Shown here piece after piece: positions 33,202 through 42,641 of a stretch of DNA of 64,000 nt. Both the position numbers and the translations under genes were made by a program. Location: contig NZ_CP120836.1 of the NCBI RefSeq assembly GCF_049200465.1, positions 3,968,001 to 4,032,000 on the forward strand. The letters are read 5' to 3'. This stretch comes from Leptothermofonsia sp049200465 (lineage in GTDB: Bacteria > Cyanobacteriota > Cyanobacteriia > Leptolyngbyales > Leptolyngbyaceae). Numbering within the stretch: the first letter of the stretch is position 1; every line of letters begins with the position of its first letter. The notes under the pieces are model-generated. The model was not told where the DNA came from and did not search any database. It was given only the letters and a program-made list of their open reading frames with translations.

Positions 33202-34242
33202 CTAGCTTCCAACCTCCAACCCCTCCACTAAGAGAGGTCTAAACCCATGCTTTACTGACACTGCTCCAATCTGCTTCATTTTTTCTACTGTGATTCGGTT
33301 GCGTCCCCAGGAAAAATTGGTGTGCCATTTTTCAAATTCCAACAGCATGGATTCAGCAAAGCAGGCAAAGAGCTGGCGGGCGGGCACATCCATGTTGACG
33401 ATTTTCATGATTTTCCAATCGATATCCAGGGAATGCTCCACAATACCACCGTTGAGAACGTAGACACCAGGATGTTGGATTTTGGTAGCCAGATTTTTGG
33501 GATACCCCCCATCAATCAGTAAACAGGGTTGTTTCAAAGTCGTTGGGTCAATTTCAACTCCTTTCGGCATACTGGCAACCCAGACGATGATATCAGCCTC
33601 TGGCAACGCTTCCAGCAAATCCATAATTTTGCCCCGCCCCAACTCTTCTTGCAGAGCCTTCAGGCGCTCCTGGTTACGGGCAATTAGCAGCATATCAGCC
33701 ACATCAGTATGGGTATTGAGCCAGCGGCAGACAGCACTACCAATGTCCCCGGTGGCGCCGCAGATAGCAACAGTTGCTTTTGAAAGATTAATCCCTAATT
33801 GTTGGGATGCCAGCTCAACCTGCCGGCAGATGATGTAAGCCGTATGGGTGTTTCCCGTCGTAAACCGTTTGAAATCCAGAATGACGTTGCGGACTTGCTT
33901 AATTTGCTCCAGGTTGAAGTTCTCAAAAATGATGGATGAAAAGCCCCCCAGGGCGGTGATGTTGATGCCATTCTTTTGGGCATGGGCCATGGCATTGATG
34001 ACTTTACGGGTAGCCGCCTTAATGCGTCGGGCGGCCAGCATTTCGGGCAAAAAACAGGATTCAACGTATCTTCCTTCGATAGTTTGCCCCGTAACGCTGA
34101 TGACTTTGATGGTGTCAACAATTTGAGGTGGAGCACTACACCAAAAATCAAGCCCCTGATCCGCGTACTCTGGATAGCCTAACTCCTTCGCAACTGCCTG
34201 AGCATGTTCCAGGCTGGTAAGATGACCGATTAGACCGAACAT
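33202..34242 (-). CDS. aar: Long-chain acyl-ACP reductase of alkane synthesis
   Basis: Reduces fatty acyl-ACP to fatty aldehyde with NADPH. 346 residues, starting MFGLIGHLTSLEHAQAVAKE, as in characterised cyanobacterial AARs. The nucleotide site is VAICGATGDIGSAVCRWLNT, and the likely nucleophile cysteine lies in QLFACFAESMLLEFE. ATG at 34242; an in-frame TTG two codons upstream is less likely. Located downstream of ado and upstream of accA, the conserved alkane neighbourhood. A 343-bp spacer separates it from ado, so it may have its own promoter. Confidence 0.97.
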   Translation of the reverse strand: MFGLIGHLTSLEHAQAVAKELGYPEYADQGLDFWCSAPPQIVDTIKVISVTGQTIEGRYVESCFLPEMLAARRIKAATRKVINAMAHAQKNGINITALGGFSSIIFENFNLEQIKQVRNVILDFKRFTTGNTHTAYIICRQVELASQQLGINLSKATVAICGATGDIGSAVCRWLNTHTDVADMLLIARNQERLKALQEELGRGKIMDLLEALPEADIIVWVASMPKGVEIDPTTLKQPCLLIDGGYPKNLATKIQHPGVYVLNGGIVEHSLDIDWKIMKIVNMDVPARQLFACFAESMLLEFEKWHTNFSWGRNRITVEKMKQIGAVSVKHGFRPLLVEGLEVGS

Positions 34243-34585
34243 GGACAACTCTATCTCTATAGAAATTAACGGGTTTTACTGAATAACAGGTTCTATTGAC
34301 AGACTCTGTAGCTGAAACAATGATGCTGAGCAAACAGCAAAGGCGGCTCAAAAGAGGTGCTCAAAGATACCATTTATTCCAGATATTGCTGATTCTGGTA
34401 CGGAGCAGGCGTTGTATGAATGGAAACCTCGTTTCCGTCCATGGATATTCAGCGCCACCAAATTCTGGTGACTGATTCACCAAATTGGTAGACATAATGA
34501 TTGGGCTGATGCAAACGATAACCAGGAATCCCTCGTGTTGACGAGGTAAATTCCAAAACATCATCTTTTCTTTTATACACCTGGT
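34243..34585. other. ado-aar intergenic region
   Basis: 343 bp without coding content. It contains an inverted pair GGAAAC-CTC-GTTTCC (near 34419) within ATGGAAACCTCGTTTCCGTC. It could carry the aar promoter or an ado terminator; neither is proven. Confidence 0.45.
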
Positions 34586-35281
34586 TCAGGCAGCGGTCAG
34601 CCCCATGGCCGAGAGGCGCATGACATCCCGGTTGCTAAAGCCAATATGACTAAGCGCTTCGCCATACTGAATCATAAAATCCTCAATCAGGGCTTCTTTT
34701 TCCATGCCCAGAACACGGGCATCTGCTTCGACCTGGTTCAGCATTTTCCAGACGATTGGCAGGTTCTGGCGATTGGCAGCTTCTAATTCTTCTTTGGATG
34801 CCTCGAAATTTGCTTTCAACCACTCTTCACCAAAGTTGAGGTGACTGTACTCATCTTTTACCACGCCTTCGGTAATCTTGCGGGCAAAGTCATCCGCTAC
34901 GGGGATGTAGATGTTGTAGGCGGCGATCGCAAAGCATTCAATAATCAACGACTGAATCAACAAACAGGTGACGACCTGATTTTGAGCCGCTGCGTCCTGA
35001 AAGTTTTTGTGAAGCTGAGAAAAAAACTGGCGGGCAAACTCCATATCTGGGGTGACGCTGAGGTTGCGTCCGCAGGCTTCAAAGCCTTTTTTGTGGCGGT
35101 TTTCCATCTTTGCCAGGCTTAGCAACTGATCTTTACTCTCTGGCAACAGTTCAGCCAGTTTAATGTAGTTCTCGTTGGCCTCTTGTTCACCTTCAATGAC
35201 GATCGCATTAATCCGGCTGTAGGCGTCTTTGTAGGTTTCACTATGAAAGTCGATTGCTGCAGTAGCCTCAAGCTGCGGCAT
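34586..35281 (-). CDS. ado: Aldehyde deformylating oxygenase (alkane synthase)
   Basis: Ferritin-like di-iron enzyme that converts fatty aldehydes to alkanes plus formate. 231 residues, the exact family length. All six expected iron ligands are present at the canonical numbers: Glu32, Glu60, His63 (KMENRHKKG), Glu115 (IIECFAIAAY), Glu144 and His147 (KDEYSHLNFG). ATG at 35281. Partner of aar just downstream. Together they would make C15/C17 alkanes that reside in membranes. The 544-bp region upstream holds two palindromic repeats. Confidence 0.98.
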   Translation of the reverse strand: MPQLEATAAIDFHSETYKDAYSRINAIVIEGEQEANENYIKLAELLPESKDQLLSLAKMENRHKKGFEACGRNLSVTPDMEFARQFFSQLHKNFQDAAAQNQVVTCLLIQSLIIECFAIAAYNIYIPVADDFARKITEGVVKDEYSHLNFGEEWLKANFEASKEELEAANRQNLPIVWKMLNQVEADARVLGMEKEALIEDFMIQYGEALSHIGFSNRDVMRLSAMGLTAA

Positions 35282-35499
35282 AGGTCTCTTATCTCCTCAC
35301 GAATACAGCCGATACCCATCTCGGCGCTAGGACACTAGGTTAAGCAAAAAAGGGTTACCGTAACAGGGTTTATCAAACTCATACTTGTATCACTTTAGCT
35401 CTTTATATGTAGGAAATCGACTAACCCATTCAAGATTCAGGCACAATTTCCAAGCTTTAATGATTCATCCTTCCCTTTGCCTGAGATTCCATAAAATCA

Positions 35500-35612
35500 T
35501 TGGATTGAACAGTAAGTAGCCGTAATTAACTCTAATCAGAGGGAGTAGGGGCTGCGCCCCCATGCAGGGGTAGAACTCCTGCACGCCGTTCGAATTTCAA
35601 GAAGGATCACTA
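35500..35612. repeat. Degenerate palindromic element
   Basis: Contains AGAGGGAGTAGGGGCTGCGCCCCCATGC and CCTGCACGCCG, as the TATAGC elements do, and ends AATTTCAAGAAGGATCACTA, as the element before 30115 does. The left end is poorly defined. It stands 45 bp from a well preserved copy (35657). Confidence 0.5.
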
Positions 35613-35656
35613 TGACTACTTATGTTAGACCTATGGTTTGCCTCTGTAAGGATATA

Positions 35657-35771
35657 TATAGCTCTACGCAGGTGCGTTAGGACATTGGAATTAGAGAGGG
35701 AGTGGGGGCTTTGCCCCCAGCCAGGGGTTCCACCCCTGCACTCCGTCCTAACCATAATGACTACCGCTATA
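35657..35771. repeat. 115-bp TATAGC palindromic element, copy A5
   Basis: Begins TATAGCTCTACGCAGGTGCG and ends ATGACTACCGCTATA; the core is GGGGGCTTTGCCCCC. It lies between the divergent ado and ABC permease genes. It is nearly identical to copies at 47270 and 57559. Confidence 0.9.
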
Positions 35772-35825
35772 AAGCGTTCTTACAGAGGATGAATTATAGT
35801 TCTGAAACTCATTGCGTCAACTGTC

Positions 35826-36743
35826 ATGCCTGAAGATCACTCGAACCTACCCCACACCAATCGTCCGGCAGGGATGTTTCATAGAACGTTCTTTTCTTCG
35901 CGGCAATGGTTCGCGAGTGAACCGGCGTTGATGGGTTCAATCCGAAACTGGTGGGCTCTTTTGAGTCTCATCCTGCTGCTTGTAGGGGCAGGGCTGGTTT
36001 TGCTTCCCCTGGCAGTCGTGCTTGCGACTTCTTTTTCGCCGCCTGGTGCTGTCGCCGGAACGACTAGTGGCTGGACGTTACAGAACTATCAGGATGCCTG
36101 GGCAAAGGGGAGATTTCTCTTGGCCTTCGCCAATTCTGCGCTGGTTGCTCTGGCGGTTACGGCTTTTCAAATTGTGACTTCAGCCCTGGCGGGGTATGCT
36201 CTGGCGCGACTGCGGTTTCGGGGTCGGAAAGCGATTTTGCTGATCATACTGGCGACGCTGGTGATTCCCTTTCAAATGCTGGTAATTCCTATCTTTCTGG
36301 TCCTGAAGTGGGGGCATCTGATTAATACCTACGCAGCTTTAATTCTGCCGACTGCGGTGAATGGCTTCGGCATTTTTTTAATGACCCAGTACTTTCAGAC
36401 GATTCCCGTTGAGCTAGAGGAAGCGGCGGCGATCGATGGGGCAAATCGATTACAAATTCTTGGGCAGGTGATGTTGCCTCTGGCACGTCCCGCTCTGGTG
36501 ACACTGTTTCTATTTACCTTCATTGGTGAGTGGAATGACCTGTTTAAGCCCCTGGTGTTTACGACTCGGCCAGAGCTAAGAACGGTACAGCTTGCTCTGG
36601 CTGAGTTTCAGGAACAGTTCACCAATAGCTGGGCATTGATGATGGCTGCCGTTGTAATCGCCACGCTTCCTATCGTCGTACTGTTCCTGCTAGGACAGCG
36701 CCAGTTTATCCGTGGAATTGCGACGACAGGGATTAAAAATTAG
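35826..36743 (+). CDS. Carbohydrate ABC transporter permease (MalG type), orphan
   Basis: A 305-residue permease with about six membrane helices after a 45-residue soluble N-terminus. The ABC-coupling EAA loop is LEEAAAIDGANRLQILGQVM followed by LPLARPAL. The fold and motif belong to the CUT1 (MalG/UgpE) class for sugars or glycerol-3-phosphate. No partner permease, binding protein or ATPase is encoded nearby, so it must work with subunits encoded elsewhere. ATG at 35826. A palindromic element ends 55 bp upstream. Confidence 0.9.
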   Translation: MPEDHSNLPHTNRPAGMFHRTFFSSRQWFASEPALMGSIRNWWALLSLILLLVGAGLVLLPLAVVLATSFSPPGAVAGTTSGWTLQNYQDAWAKGRFLLAFANSALVALAVTAFQIVTSALAGYALARLRFRGRKAILLIILATLVIPFQMLVIPIFLVLKWGHLINTYAALILPTAVNGFGIFLMTQYFQTIPVELEEAAAIDGANRLQILGQVMLPLARPALVTLFLFTFIGEWNDLFKPLVFTTRPELRTVQLALAEFQEQFTNSWALMMAAVVIATLPIVVLFLLGQRQFIRGIATTGIKN

Positions 36744-36799
36744 CCCCAATGATAGGAATTCTGGATTCTGGCTACTGACTTCTGACTTCTTTTTTCAAG

Positions 36800-38239
36800 T
36801 CAGTCATCAACGATTTGCATCACGATCAGGGTCATGTCATCGGCGTTGCGATCAGCGTTGCCAGTGAAGCTGCGAACTCGCTCAAACAGGTATTCCAGGA
36901 TTTCCTGGGGACTGCTACAGTGCTGGCAGGCCCACTGAAATGCCTGGGTCAGGTTTTCTTCATCGAAGCGATCGCCGCTCTGGTTAGCCGCATCCGTAAA
37001 GCCATCAGTGTAGTAAATCAGGGTGTCTCCTGGATGTAGTTGAATTTGAGCATCCTGATAATGGGTATCCGCATCTAACCCAATTAGCATCCCCGGCGTA
37101 TCCAGCCGTTTAATTGTCTTTGTCGCAACCTGCCACAGCAGGGGTGGATTATGGGCTGCGTTGCTGTAGGAAAGGATGCGCGTTTGCGGATCGTATTCCG
37201 AGTAAAACAGTGTGACAAAGCGGTTGGAATTTTCCAGGTCGGCGTACATGACCCGGTTCAGGTGTTGCAAAATTCGAGCTGGAGAGTGTCCGTTCAATAC
37301 CTCTGCCCGCAGCATACCCCGTGTCATCGTCATAATTAGCCCAGCGGGGACGCCTTTACCCATGACATCGCCGATCGCCACACTCCAGCGCCCCAACTCG
37401 CTACCACCTTCTTTGCGCGATCGCATCTGGTCATAGCTCGCTGGAATAAAGTCGTAATAGTCCCCCCCAACCCGATTGGCAGTCTTGCAGCGGGCGGCCA
37501 GCCTGACCCCCTGAATATTGGGACATTGGCGCGGCAACAAACGCAACTGAATTTCAGCCCCAATTTCCAGTTCCCGATCCAGCCGTTCCTTCTTGCGAAG
37601 CTCAACCGTGAGTTCATCGTTTTCAATTGCAACGGCAGTCTGGTCTGCGACCAGACGAACCAGCTTTTGACGGGTTTCGGTCCAGGTGTATTGGGGATCG
37701 CGGCTAAAGACGTAGAGACGTCCCCGCTCGTTATTCTTAACCAGAATGGCCGTGCCAAATAGCTGAATATTGCCTCCCAGATGGTGGCTGACTTGATGGT
37801 CGAGGGCGGCGATCGCTCCCAGAGGCAACGTCAGAGGCTTGCCCGGAGCCGTTGGAGGAAGGGAAGCCATCACCTGTCGGGTTGCCAGCTCCATTGCTCT
37901 GCGAATATCCTGGCACCAGTTGCTGTCCTGACAGTGCAATCGTTCCAAGCGCACCTGTCCATTAGGCTTAAACAACAGCAATGCCCCTCCGTCAGAATCT
38001 GTCACTCGGCTCGCCATTAACGGAATGAGTTCCAGAAACTGGTTGAGGTTGTTAAAGCTCCGCAGTGCAAAACCCAAAGAGCTTAGCAGATCCTGAATCT
38101 TATGTTGTTCTCGATTGAGCCGGGCAATGAGCTCTTTCAAAACAAACACCGGCGTGATGTCAGGAGCCGCCCCACTACTCGAAGTTGTGGGGCGATCGTT
38201 CGATTGAGATGGCTGTCGAGGAAGGGGCACAGCAGTCAT
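36800..38239 (-). CDS. GAF-SpoIIE PP2C-type phosphatase (RsbU-like)
   Basis: A 479-residue regulator. Residues about 50-215 form a GAF-like sensor domain (VTDSDGGALLLFKPNG to VRLVADQTAVAIENDELTVE), then a short coiled coil and the PP2C/SpoIIE catalytic domain from about 245 to the end (AARCKTANRVGGDYYDFI, IGDVMGKGVPAGLIMTMTRG, YTDGFTDAANQSGDRFDEEN, NADDMTLIVMQI). The metal-binding Asp residues GGDYYD, GDVMGKG and DDMT are kept. Such phosphatases act in partner-switching with anti-sigma or STAS proteins; no such partner lies nearby. ATG at 38239. In cyanobacteria it is often found after ftsY, as here. Confidence 0.93.
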   Translation of the reverse strand: MTAVPLPRQPSQSNDRPTTSSSGAAPDITPVFVLKELIARLNREQHKIQDLLSSLGFALRSFNNLNQFLELIPLMASRVTDSDGGALLLFKPNGQVRLERLHCQDSNWCQDIRRAMELATRQVMASLPPTAPGKPLTLPLGAIAALDHQVSHHLGGNIQLFGTAILVKNNERGRLYVFSRDPQYTWTETRQKLVRLVADQTAVAIENDELTVELRKKERLDRELEIGAEIQLRLLPRQCPNIQGVRLAARCKTANRVGGDYYDFIPASYDQMRSRKEGGSELGRWSVAIGDVMGKGVPAGLIMTMTRGMLRAEVLNGHSPARILQHLNRVMYADLENSNRFVTLFYSEYDPQTRILSYSNAAHNPPLLWQVATKTIKRLDTPGMLIGLDADTHYQDAQIQLHPGDTLIYYTDGFTDAANQSGDRFDEENLTQAFQWACQHCSSPQEILEYLFERVRSFTGNADRNADDMTLIVMQIVDD

Positions 38240-38864
38240 CGGGATCAGGATGAGGTAACCATCATCACGCTAAATGGATACAGAGCAGATCACCTGTTGG
38301 CGAAAGAGAGCAACAAGTAGACCAGAGACCAAATCATTTCCAACTAATGGAGTCAAATCAATTTAACTTACTTCGAACGGAAGTTGACAATTTTTGCAAC
38401 AGATTCTATCGAATAAACAAAATGATGCGGTATTTCGTTCTACCAACCTTAAATAAGGTTTACTGCAAATCTCGCTTCTGTTTGTCAACCTTAACAAGGA
38501 GCCAGAAGCCAGGAGCCAGGAGTCAGAAGGGGAAAGGAGTGGATGAGTGGGAGGGCAGGGAGTGATGGAGTAAATGGGTGGATGAGTGAATGAGTTTCAT
38601 CTACCCTTCTACCCCCTCACCCTTCTCTCACAACTAACAACCAACACTAATAACTGACCATCCACCCTTTTGTCTGTCGCCTGACCCCTTACTAACAACT
38701 AACAACTTCCCCTCACCCCTATTACATTGGCTTCTATTGATAGCGCGAAATTCTACTTTCTGCCACGGGGTTAAAGGGAGGTTTTCCCTACCTGAAGGGG
38801 TAGAGGAGTGGATGGGAGTAGTAATCTAGGGGGTTGAAAACCCTAAAACAGTATTGACAGACTA
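38240..38864. other. Low-complexity intergenic region
   Basis: 625 bp between the phosphatase gene and ftsY. It holds low-complexity sequence typical of filamentous cyanobacteria (AGGAGCCAGAAGCCAGGAGC; GGATGAGTGGGAGGG; ACTAACAACTAACAAC). A possible stem, GGGTTTTCAACCC (near 38830), lies just beyond the ftsY stop. No gene was seen. Confidence 0.5.
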
Positions 38865-40547
38865 TTAGCCACTCAGCAGGGCTTCAACAAACTCGTAGCT
38901 AGAAAAGGGGCGTAAATCCTCAATGCCTTCGCCAGCACCAATGAATCGAATAGGTAATCCTAGCTGTTGTACCACGGCCAGGGCAATGCCTCCCTTGGCA
39001 GTTCCGTCCAGTTTTGTTAACACTACACCACTCAATTGGGCGACTTCGGAAAAGACCTCGGCCTGGCGTAACCCGTTTTGCCCCAGGGTGGCATCCAGCA
39101 CCAGGAGAGACTCGACAACGGCATTCTCTGCCTTTTTGTCAATGATGCGGCGAATTTTGCTTAATTCATCCATTAAATTCTTTTTGTTTTGCAGTCGCCC
39201 AGCCGTGTCTACCAGAAGCAGTTCGGTACCTCGTGACCTGGCGGCGGTAATTGCATCGAACACGACGGCTGCGGGGTCGGTATTTTGCCCAGGGTTGGCA
39301 ATCACTTCAACCTCACTGCGCTTTCCCCAGACTTTGACCTGCTCGACGGCAGCGGCCCGAAAGGTGTCTGCGGCGGCAATCAAGCAATTGTAGCCTGATT
39401 TTTTGGCAATGTGGGCCAGTTTCCCGATGGTGGTTGTCTTGCCAGCACCATTGACGCCAGTAATTAGCCAGATGTTGAGTGTGTCTTTTTGCGGCGCAAA
39501 GAGGTAATTGGCTTCACCCAGAGGAGCATCGAGTATATCCCGTAGGATTTGTTTTAAGTAGCTGAGGGCTGCATCGGGAGGGAGGGTTTCGTCGAGCAAT
39601 TTTTTCTGAAGGGCGTCGATGATGGCGTCTGTGGCTTCGACTCCGACGTCTGCTTGCAGGAGTGCCGCTTCAATTTCCATGACCGCATCCTGATTCAGCG
39701 GTCCCTGCCCGACGATCGCCCGCAACTGGTTAACCAATCCCCGTCGGGTCTTATCCAATCCCTGACGCAGCCGTTTCAACCAGGTAATTTCTTCAATAGA
39801 AACCTGATCAGGGCGTCGTCCCTGGGATGCTAGAACTTCTGCTGACCAGAGGAAGCCCTCATCCAGCATCAGGTCAGGAATGGATTCAATCTCTGAAAGG
39901 GGTGCGGCTGGAGTCGTAACGGTGACTGGAGAAACGGTTTCAGGTTCAGGTTCGGCGATCGCGGTTTCCTTCAGCCGCTCCAGACGAGCCTGTCGCTCTG
40001 ACTCTGACTCTGCCCAGAATGGAAGTGGGGTAGCCGTTTCAGCCGCTACAACGGTTTCTTGGGAAGGGTCTGTAATGGGAGCAATGGGTTCTGAGGCAAC
40101 TACTTCTGTCTCCTCAGAGAGAAAATCTTGCCTGGGTTCGACAGGCGCTTCAGCTACCACGCCCGATCCGGTTGAGATGGATACTGGCTCAGCGGATGGA
40201 ATGAGGGAACCTGTCTCGACGGGTGCTTCAGAGACAGGTTGCGGGAAAACTACATCTTGTGGAGCAGGTTCAGCTTTTGCTTCAACGGGGGCTGGTGGCG
40301 ACGGAGGAGCGGTCGCCTCTGCTGTAGAAGATGCCGTTTGAGTCGTCGCCTGGGTTTGCTGTCGCTTCTGAATATTCTGGTAGGCGGCCTTGGCCCAGTT
40401 CAGATAATCCTCGGCGGCTTTAGCAGCAGCGGCTTCTTCTTCCTGCTGTTCGGAGACAGACTCTGCGGGTTCACTTTGCTCAGTTTCTGATGTCTGAGCT
40501 TCTTCAGCCTGTTGATCAAATCGCCGACGAAACCAGTCAAACGTCAT
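38865..40547 (-). CDS. ftsY: Signal recognition particle receptor FtsY
   Basis: SRP receptor GTPase, 560 residues. The first 230 or so are very acidic and Ala/Glu/Pro-rich (EEEAAAAKAAEDYLNWAKAA), a long A domain. The NG domain follows: N-domain helices (LVNQLRAIVGQGPLNQDAVM), P loop GVNGAGKTTT, DTFRAAAVEQ, DTAGRLQNKKNL and TKLDGTAKGG, ending GIEDLRPFSSYEFVEALLSG. It docks ribosome-SRP complexes at the membrane. Start ATG at 40547 (MTFDWFRRRFDQQAEEA), 16 nt after nusB. Third gene of the DUF502-nusB-ftsY operon. Confidence 0.97.
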   Translation of the reverse strand: MTFDWFRRRFDQQAEEAQTSETEQSEPAESVSEQQEEEAAAAKAAEDYLNWAKAAYQNIQKRQQTQATTQTASSTAEATAPPSPPAPVEAKAEPAPQDVVFPQPVSEAPVETGSLIPSAEPVSISTGSGVVAEAPVEPRQDFLSEETEVVASEPIAPITDPSQETVVAAETATPLPFWAESESERQARLERLKETAIAEPEPETVSPVTVTTPAAPLSEIESIPDLMLDEGFLWSAEVLASQGRRPDQVSIEEITWLKRLRQGLDKTRRGLVNQLRAIVGQGPLNQDAVMEIEAALLQADVGVEATDAIIDALQKKLLDETLPPDAALSYLKQILRDILDAPLGEANYLFAPQKDTLNIWLITGVNGAGKTTTIGKLAHIAKKSGYNCLIAAADTFRAAAVEQVKVWGKRSEVEVIANPGQNTDPAAVVFDAITAARSRGTELLLVDTAGRLQNKKNLMDELSKIRRIIDKKAENAVVESLLVLDATLGQNGLRQAEVFSEVAQLSGVVLTKLDGTAKGGIALAVVQQLGLPIRFIGAGEGIEDLRPFSSYEFVEALLSG

Positions 40548-40563
40548 ATCAATCCTTGGTCTC

Positions 40564-41190
40564 CTAAGAAGGCAACTCCGTCTTAACCTGATCCATCACC
40601 CGGCGCAGGACCCCATTAATGAAGCGATGTCCATCATCCCCACTGTAACGTTTTGCCAACTCTACGGCTTCATTGATGGCGACACGATCAGGAACTCCCA
40701 GAAATAAAATTTCCGTCACTGCAATGCGGAGAATATCCCGATCGATCCACGCGAGGCGGGAAAGTTGCCAGTCTACTAATGCTTGCGATAGGATCTGGTC
40801 AATTCTTTCCCGATTTGCTTTTAAGGTGCGAATCAGCTCCAGCGTGTAAGACCGCACATCCTTCTGGTTCGCCAGTTGGATGAACTCTGGTACTTCGATA
40901 GCAACGCCCAGACGATTGATCGCAGTTTGAGTGATCTCGATCGCTTCTCGTACCATATCCCGCGCACTCTGCACATCTGTCGCACGGGTTTCGCTATTCA
41001 GAAGGCGAGCATTGCTCTGCTGAAGCTCAGCTGACGCTGTCTCCAGGGCGTCTTGGGCTTCGGTAGTAAGGGTGCGAACCGCAGCCACCACAACCCCCTG
41101 TAAATCCTGCATTTCCAATCGCTCCTGTTTGGCAGGTAGTTGGCTGATGCTAAGTAATGCCAGTTCACGAGCGATTCGACGGGCTTGCAT
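40564..41190 (-). CDS. nusB: Transcription antitermination factor NusB
   Basis: RNA-binding antitermination factor, 208 residues. Start MQARRIARELALLSISQLPA and end VAINEAVELAKRYSGDDGHR then FINGVLRRV are the NusB fold. The middle is longer than in E. coli (139 aa), as is usual in cyanobacteria. It binds boxA RNA with NusE in rRNA operons. It lies 30 nt after the DUF502 gene and 16 nt before ftsY; the three are surely cotranscribed. Confidence 0.95.
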   Translation of the reverse strand: MQARRIARELALLSISQLPAKQERLEMQDLQGVVVAAVRTLTTEAQDALETASAELQQSNARLLNSETRATDVQSARDMVREAIEITQTAINRLGVAIEVPEFIQLANQKDVRSYTLELIRTLKANRERIDQILSQALVDWQLSRLAWIDRDILRIAVTEILFLGVPDRVAINEAVELAKRYSGDDGHRFINGVLRRVMDQVKTELPS

Positions 41191-41220
41191 GGCAAATGTA
41201 GAAATAAGGACAAGTGAGAA

Positions 41221-41943
41221 CTACACTTCCTCTTCAAGGGCGATCGCTGGATGGCTTTGCTCAAGAAAAGGTTCAAGCGGACGTTTGCCCGAAATCGATA
41301 AAGACGTCACAGCAGATGTATCCGGACTCACAATACCACCAGAGATGACCACCTTAAAGGCATCTTCAATGGACATTGAAAGATTGATCACAGCATCTTC
41401 AGGCACAATAGCGTACCAACCCGTTGTTGGATTGGGAGTGGTGGGAATAAAAACTCCCAACATTGGTCCCGAGAAGTGTGACTGAAATTCTCCCGATATC
41501 ACCCCCGTAACAAACCCCAGGGACCAAACACCTTGCCTGGGATATTCCACCAACACCACCCGTCGAAATCTATTACCAGAATCTCTAAACAGTGTTTCGA
41601 GTAGCTGCTTAAGTGTCTTATAGACCGAACCTGCCAGGGGAATAGCCTGAAGCAACCGCTCACCGAAATCCAGTAACCACTTGCCCACAATATTCCGCGC
41701 CATCAGGCCAATGAGCAAGATCAAGAACAGGGGAACTGCCAGTCCGATAACCAAATTTAGCAAATTCAGCAGAACCGGGTGTAAGTCATCAAATGGGTTC
41801 AACTGCTTGGGGATGCGAGTTAGGAAGTCGATGACCCAAGTAGAGACCGTGTACGTCAACCAAATGGTGGTTGCCAGTGGAATAATCACCAGCAATCCAG
41901 CAATCAGGTCATTCTTCAGGTCTTGCTTAAAGCGTTGGAGCAC
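41221..41943 (-). CDS. DUF502 family membrane protein
   Basis: A 240-residue DUF502 protein. Two N-terminal membrane helices (LLVIIPLATTIWLTYTVSTW and LNLVIGLAVPLFLILLIGLM) are followed by a soluble domain (IPLAGSVYKTLKQLLETLF, VVLVEYPRQGVWSLGFVTG, VFIPTTPNPTTGWYAIVP). Plant members (COV/LCV) affect vascular patterning, and bacterial members are of unknown function. The GTG at 41943 starts it. First gene of the nusB-ftsY operon; the 698-bp region upstream holds a family B element and no gene. Confidence 0.9.
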   Translation of the reverse strand: MLQRFKQDLKNDLIAGLLVIIPLATTIWLTYTVSTWVIDFLTRIPKQLNPFDDLHPVLLNLLNLVIGLAVPLFLILLIGLMARNIVGKWLLDFGERLLQAIPLAGSVYKTLKQLLETLFRDSGNRFRRVVLVEYPRQGVWSLGFVTGVISGEFQSHFSGPMLGVFIPTTPNPTTGWYAIVPEDAVINLSMSIEDAFKVVISGGIVSPDTSAVTSLSISGKRPLEPFLEQSHPAIALEEEV

Positions 41944-42499
41944 GGCTTGCCCAATCTCCTTGAAATTTGACTGCAGTTAGCAACACTAAGAACCTAATTG
42001 GTCGTAAAAATATAGAAATTAAACCTCTGGGATCAAGGCATGCAGGGCGTTTAACTAAAACCTACCTGTAAACCTCAGCTTCTAGGGGGTTGTCAAAATC
42101 AGTGAACATAGTTCAGCCCTCCCACTCTATATTTTTAAGACTTGCAACAAGAAATGTAAAGGTTTGTTGCAGCACACTCATTTAAACTTCCACTTCTACA
42201 TCTTAGGTATCTCTCGTATAACTTGGGTCGGGGTAAAGTAGAGTGACCAGGGATTAGGGGCTGCGGACCAGGAAAGCTTTGGTTTTGAGCAACTTCTGGC
42301 TCCTAACCCCTGTTGTAAAGCACTTGGTTCCACAAGAAAAGGCATGGGATCATGCTATCCATCCAATCTATCCTACGGTGATCCGTATTCCATTTGACAC
42401 AATCTTTGTTGGGGACCTCAAGAGGTGATGATGAGCGGAGCCAATTGCCATTTCTCTGAACGTCATTCCGATTTAGGATTTGGGTACTACTTCTTTGCT

Positions 42500-42619
42500 G
42501 TAAGTCATTGGACAAAATTAAATTGAAGATAGATTCGGGTGTGCATGAAGCGGAACCCCCTTGCCTGGGGGCACAGCTTTTATTTTTCCTATTACAGTGA
42601 ATTGGGTGGAGCTACTTAT
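42500..42619. repeat. Palindromic element family B, copy 2
   Basis: Begins GTAAGTCATTGGACAAAATT, shares AGATAGATTCG with copy 1 (25896), and ends AATTGGGTGGAGCTACTTAT. It occupies the right end of a 698-bp gap (41944-42641) in which I see no gene; a short inverted pair GCAACAA/TTGTTGC occurs near 42142-42169. Confidence 0.7.
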
Positions 42620-42641
42620 ATGCTGAATTTTGGGTTCCCAT

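Noticed and set aside
39880..40341. 153-codon plus-strand frame opposite ftsY
   Set aside because: It is a Ser/Gly/Thr-rich complement of the acidic FtsY N-terminus, with no independent support.
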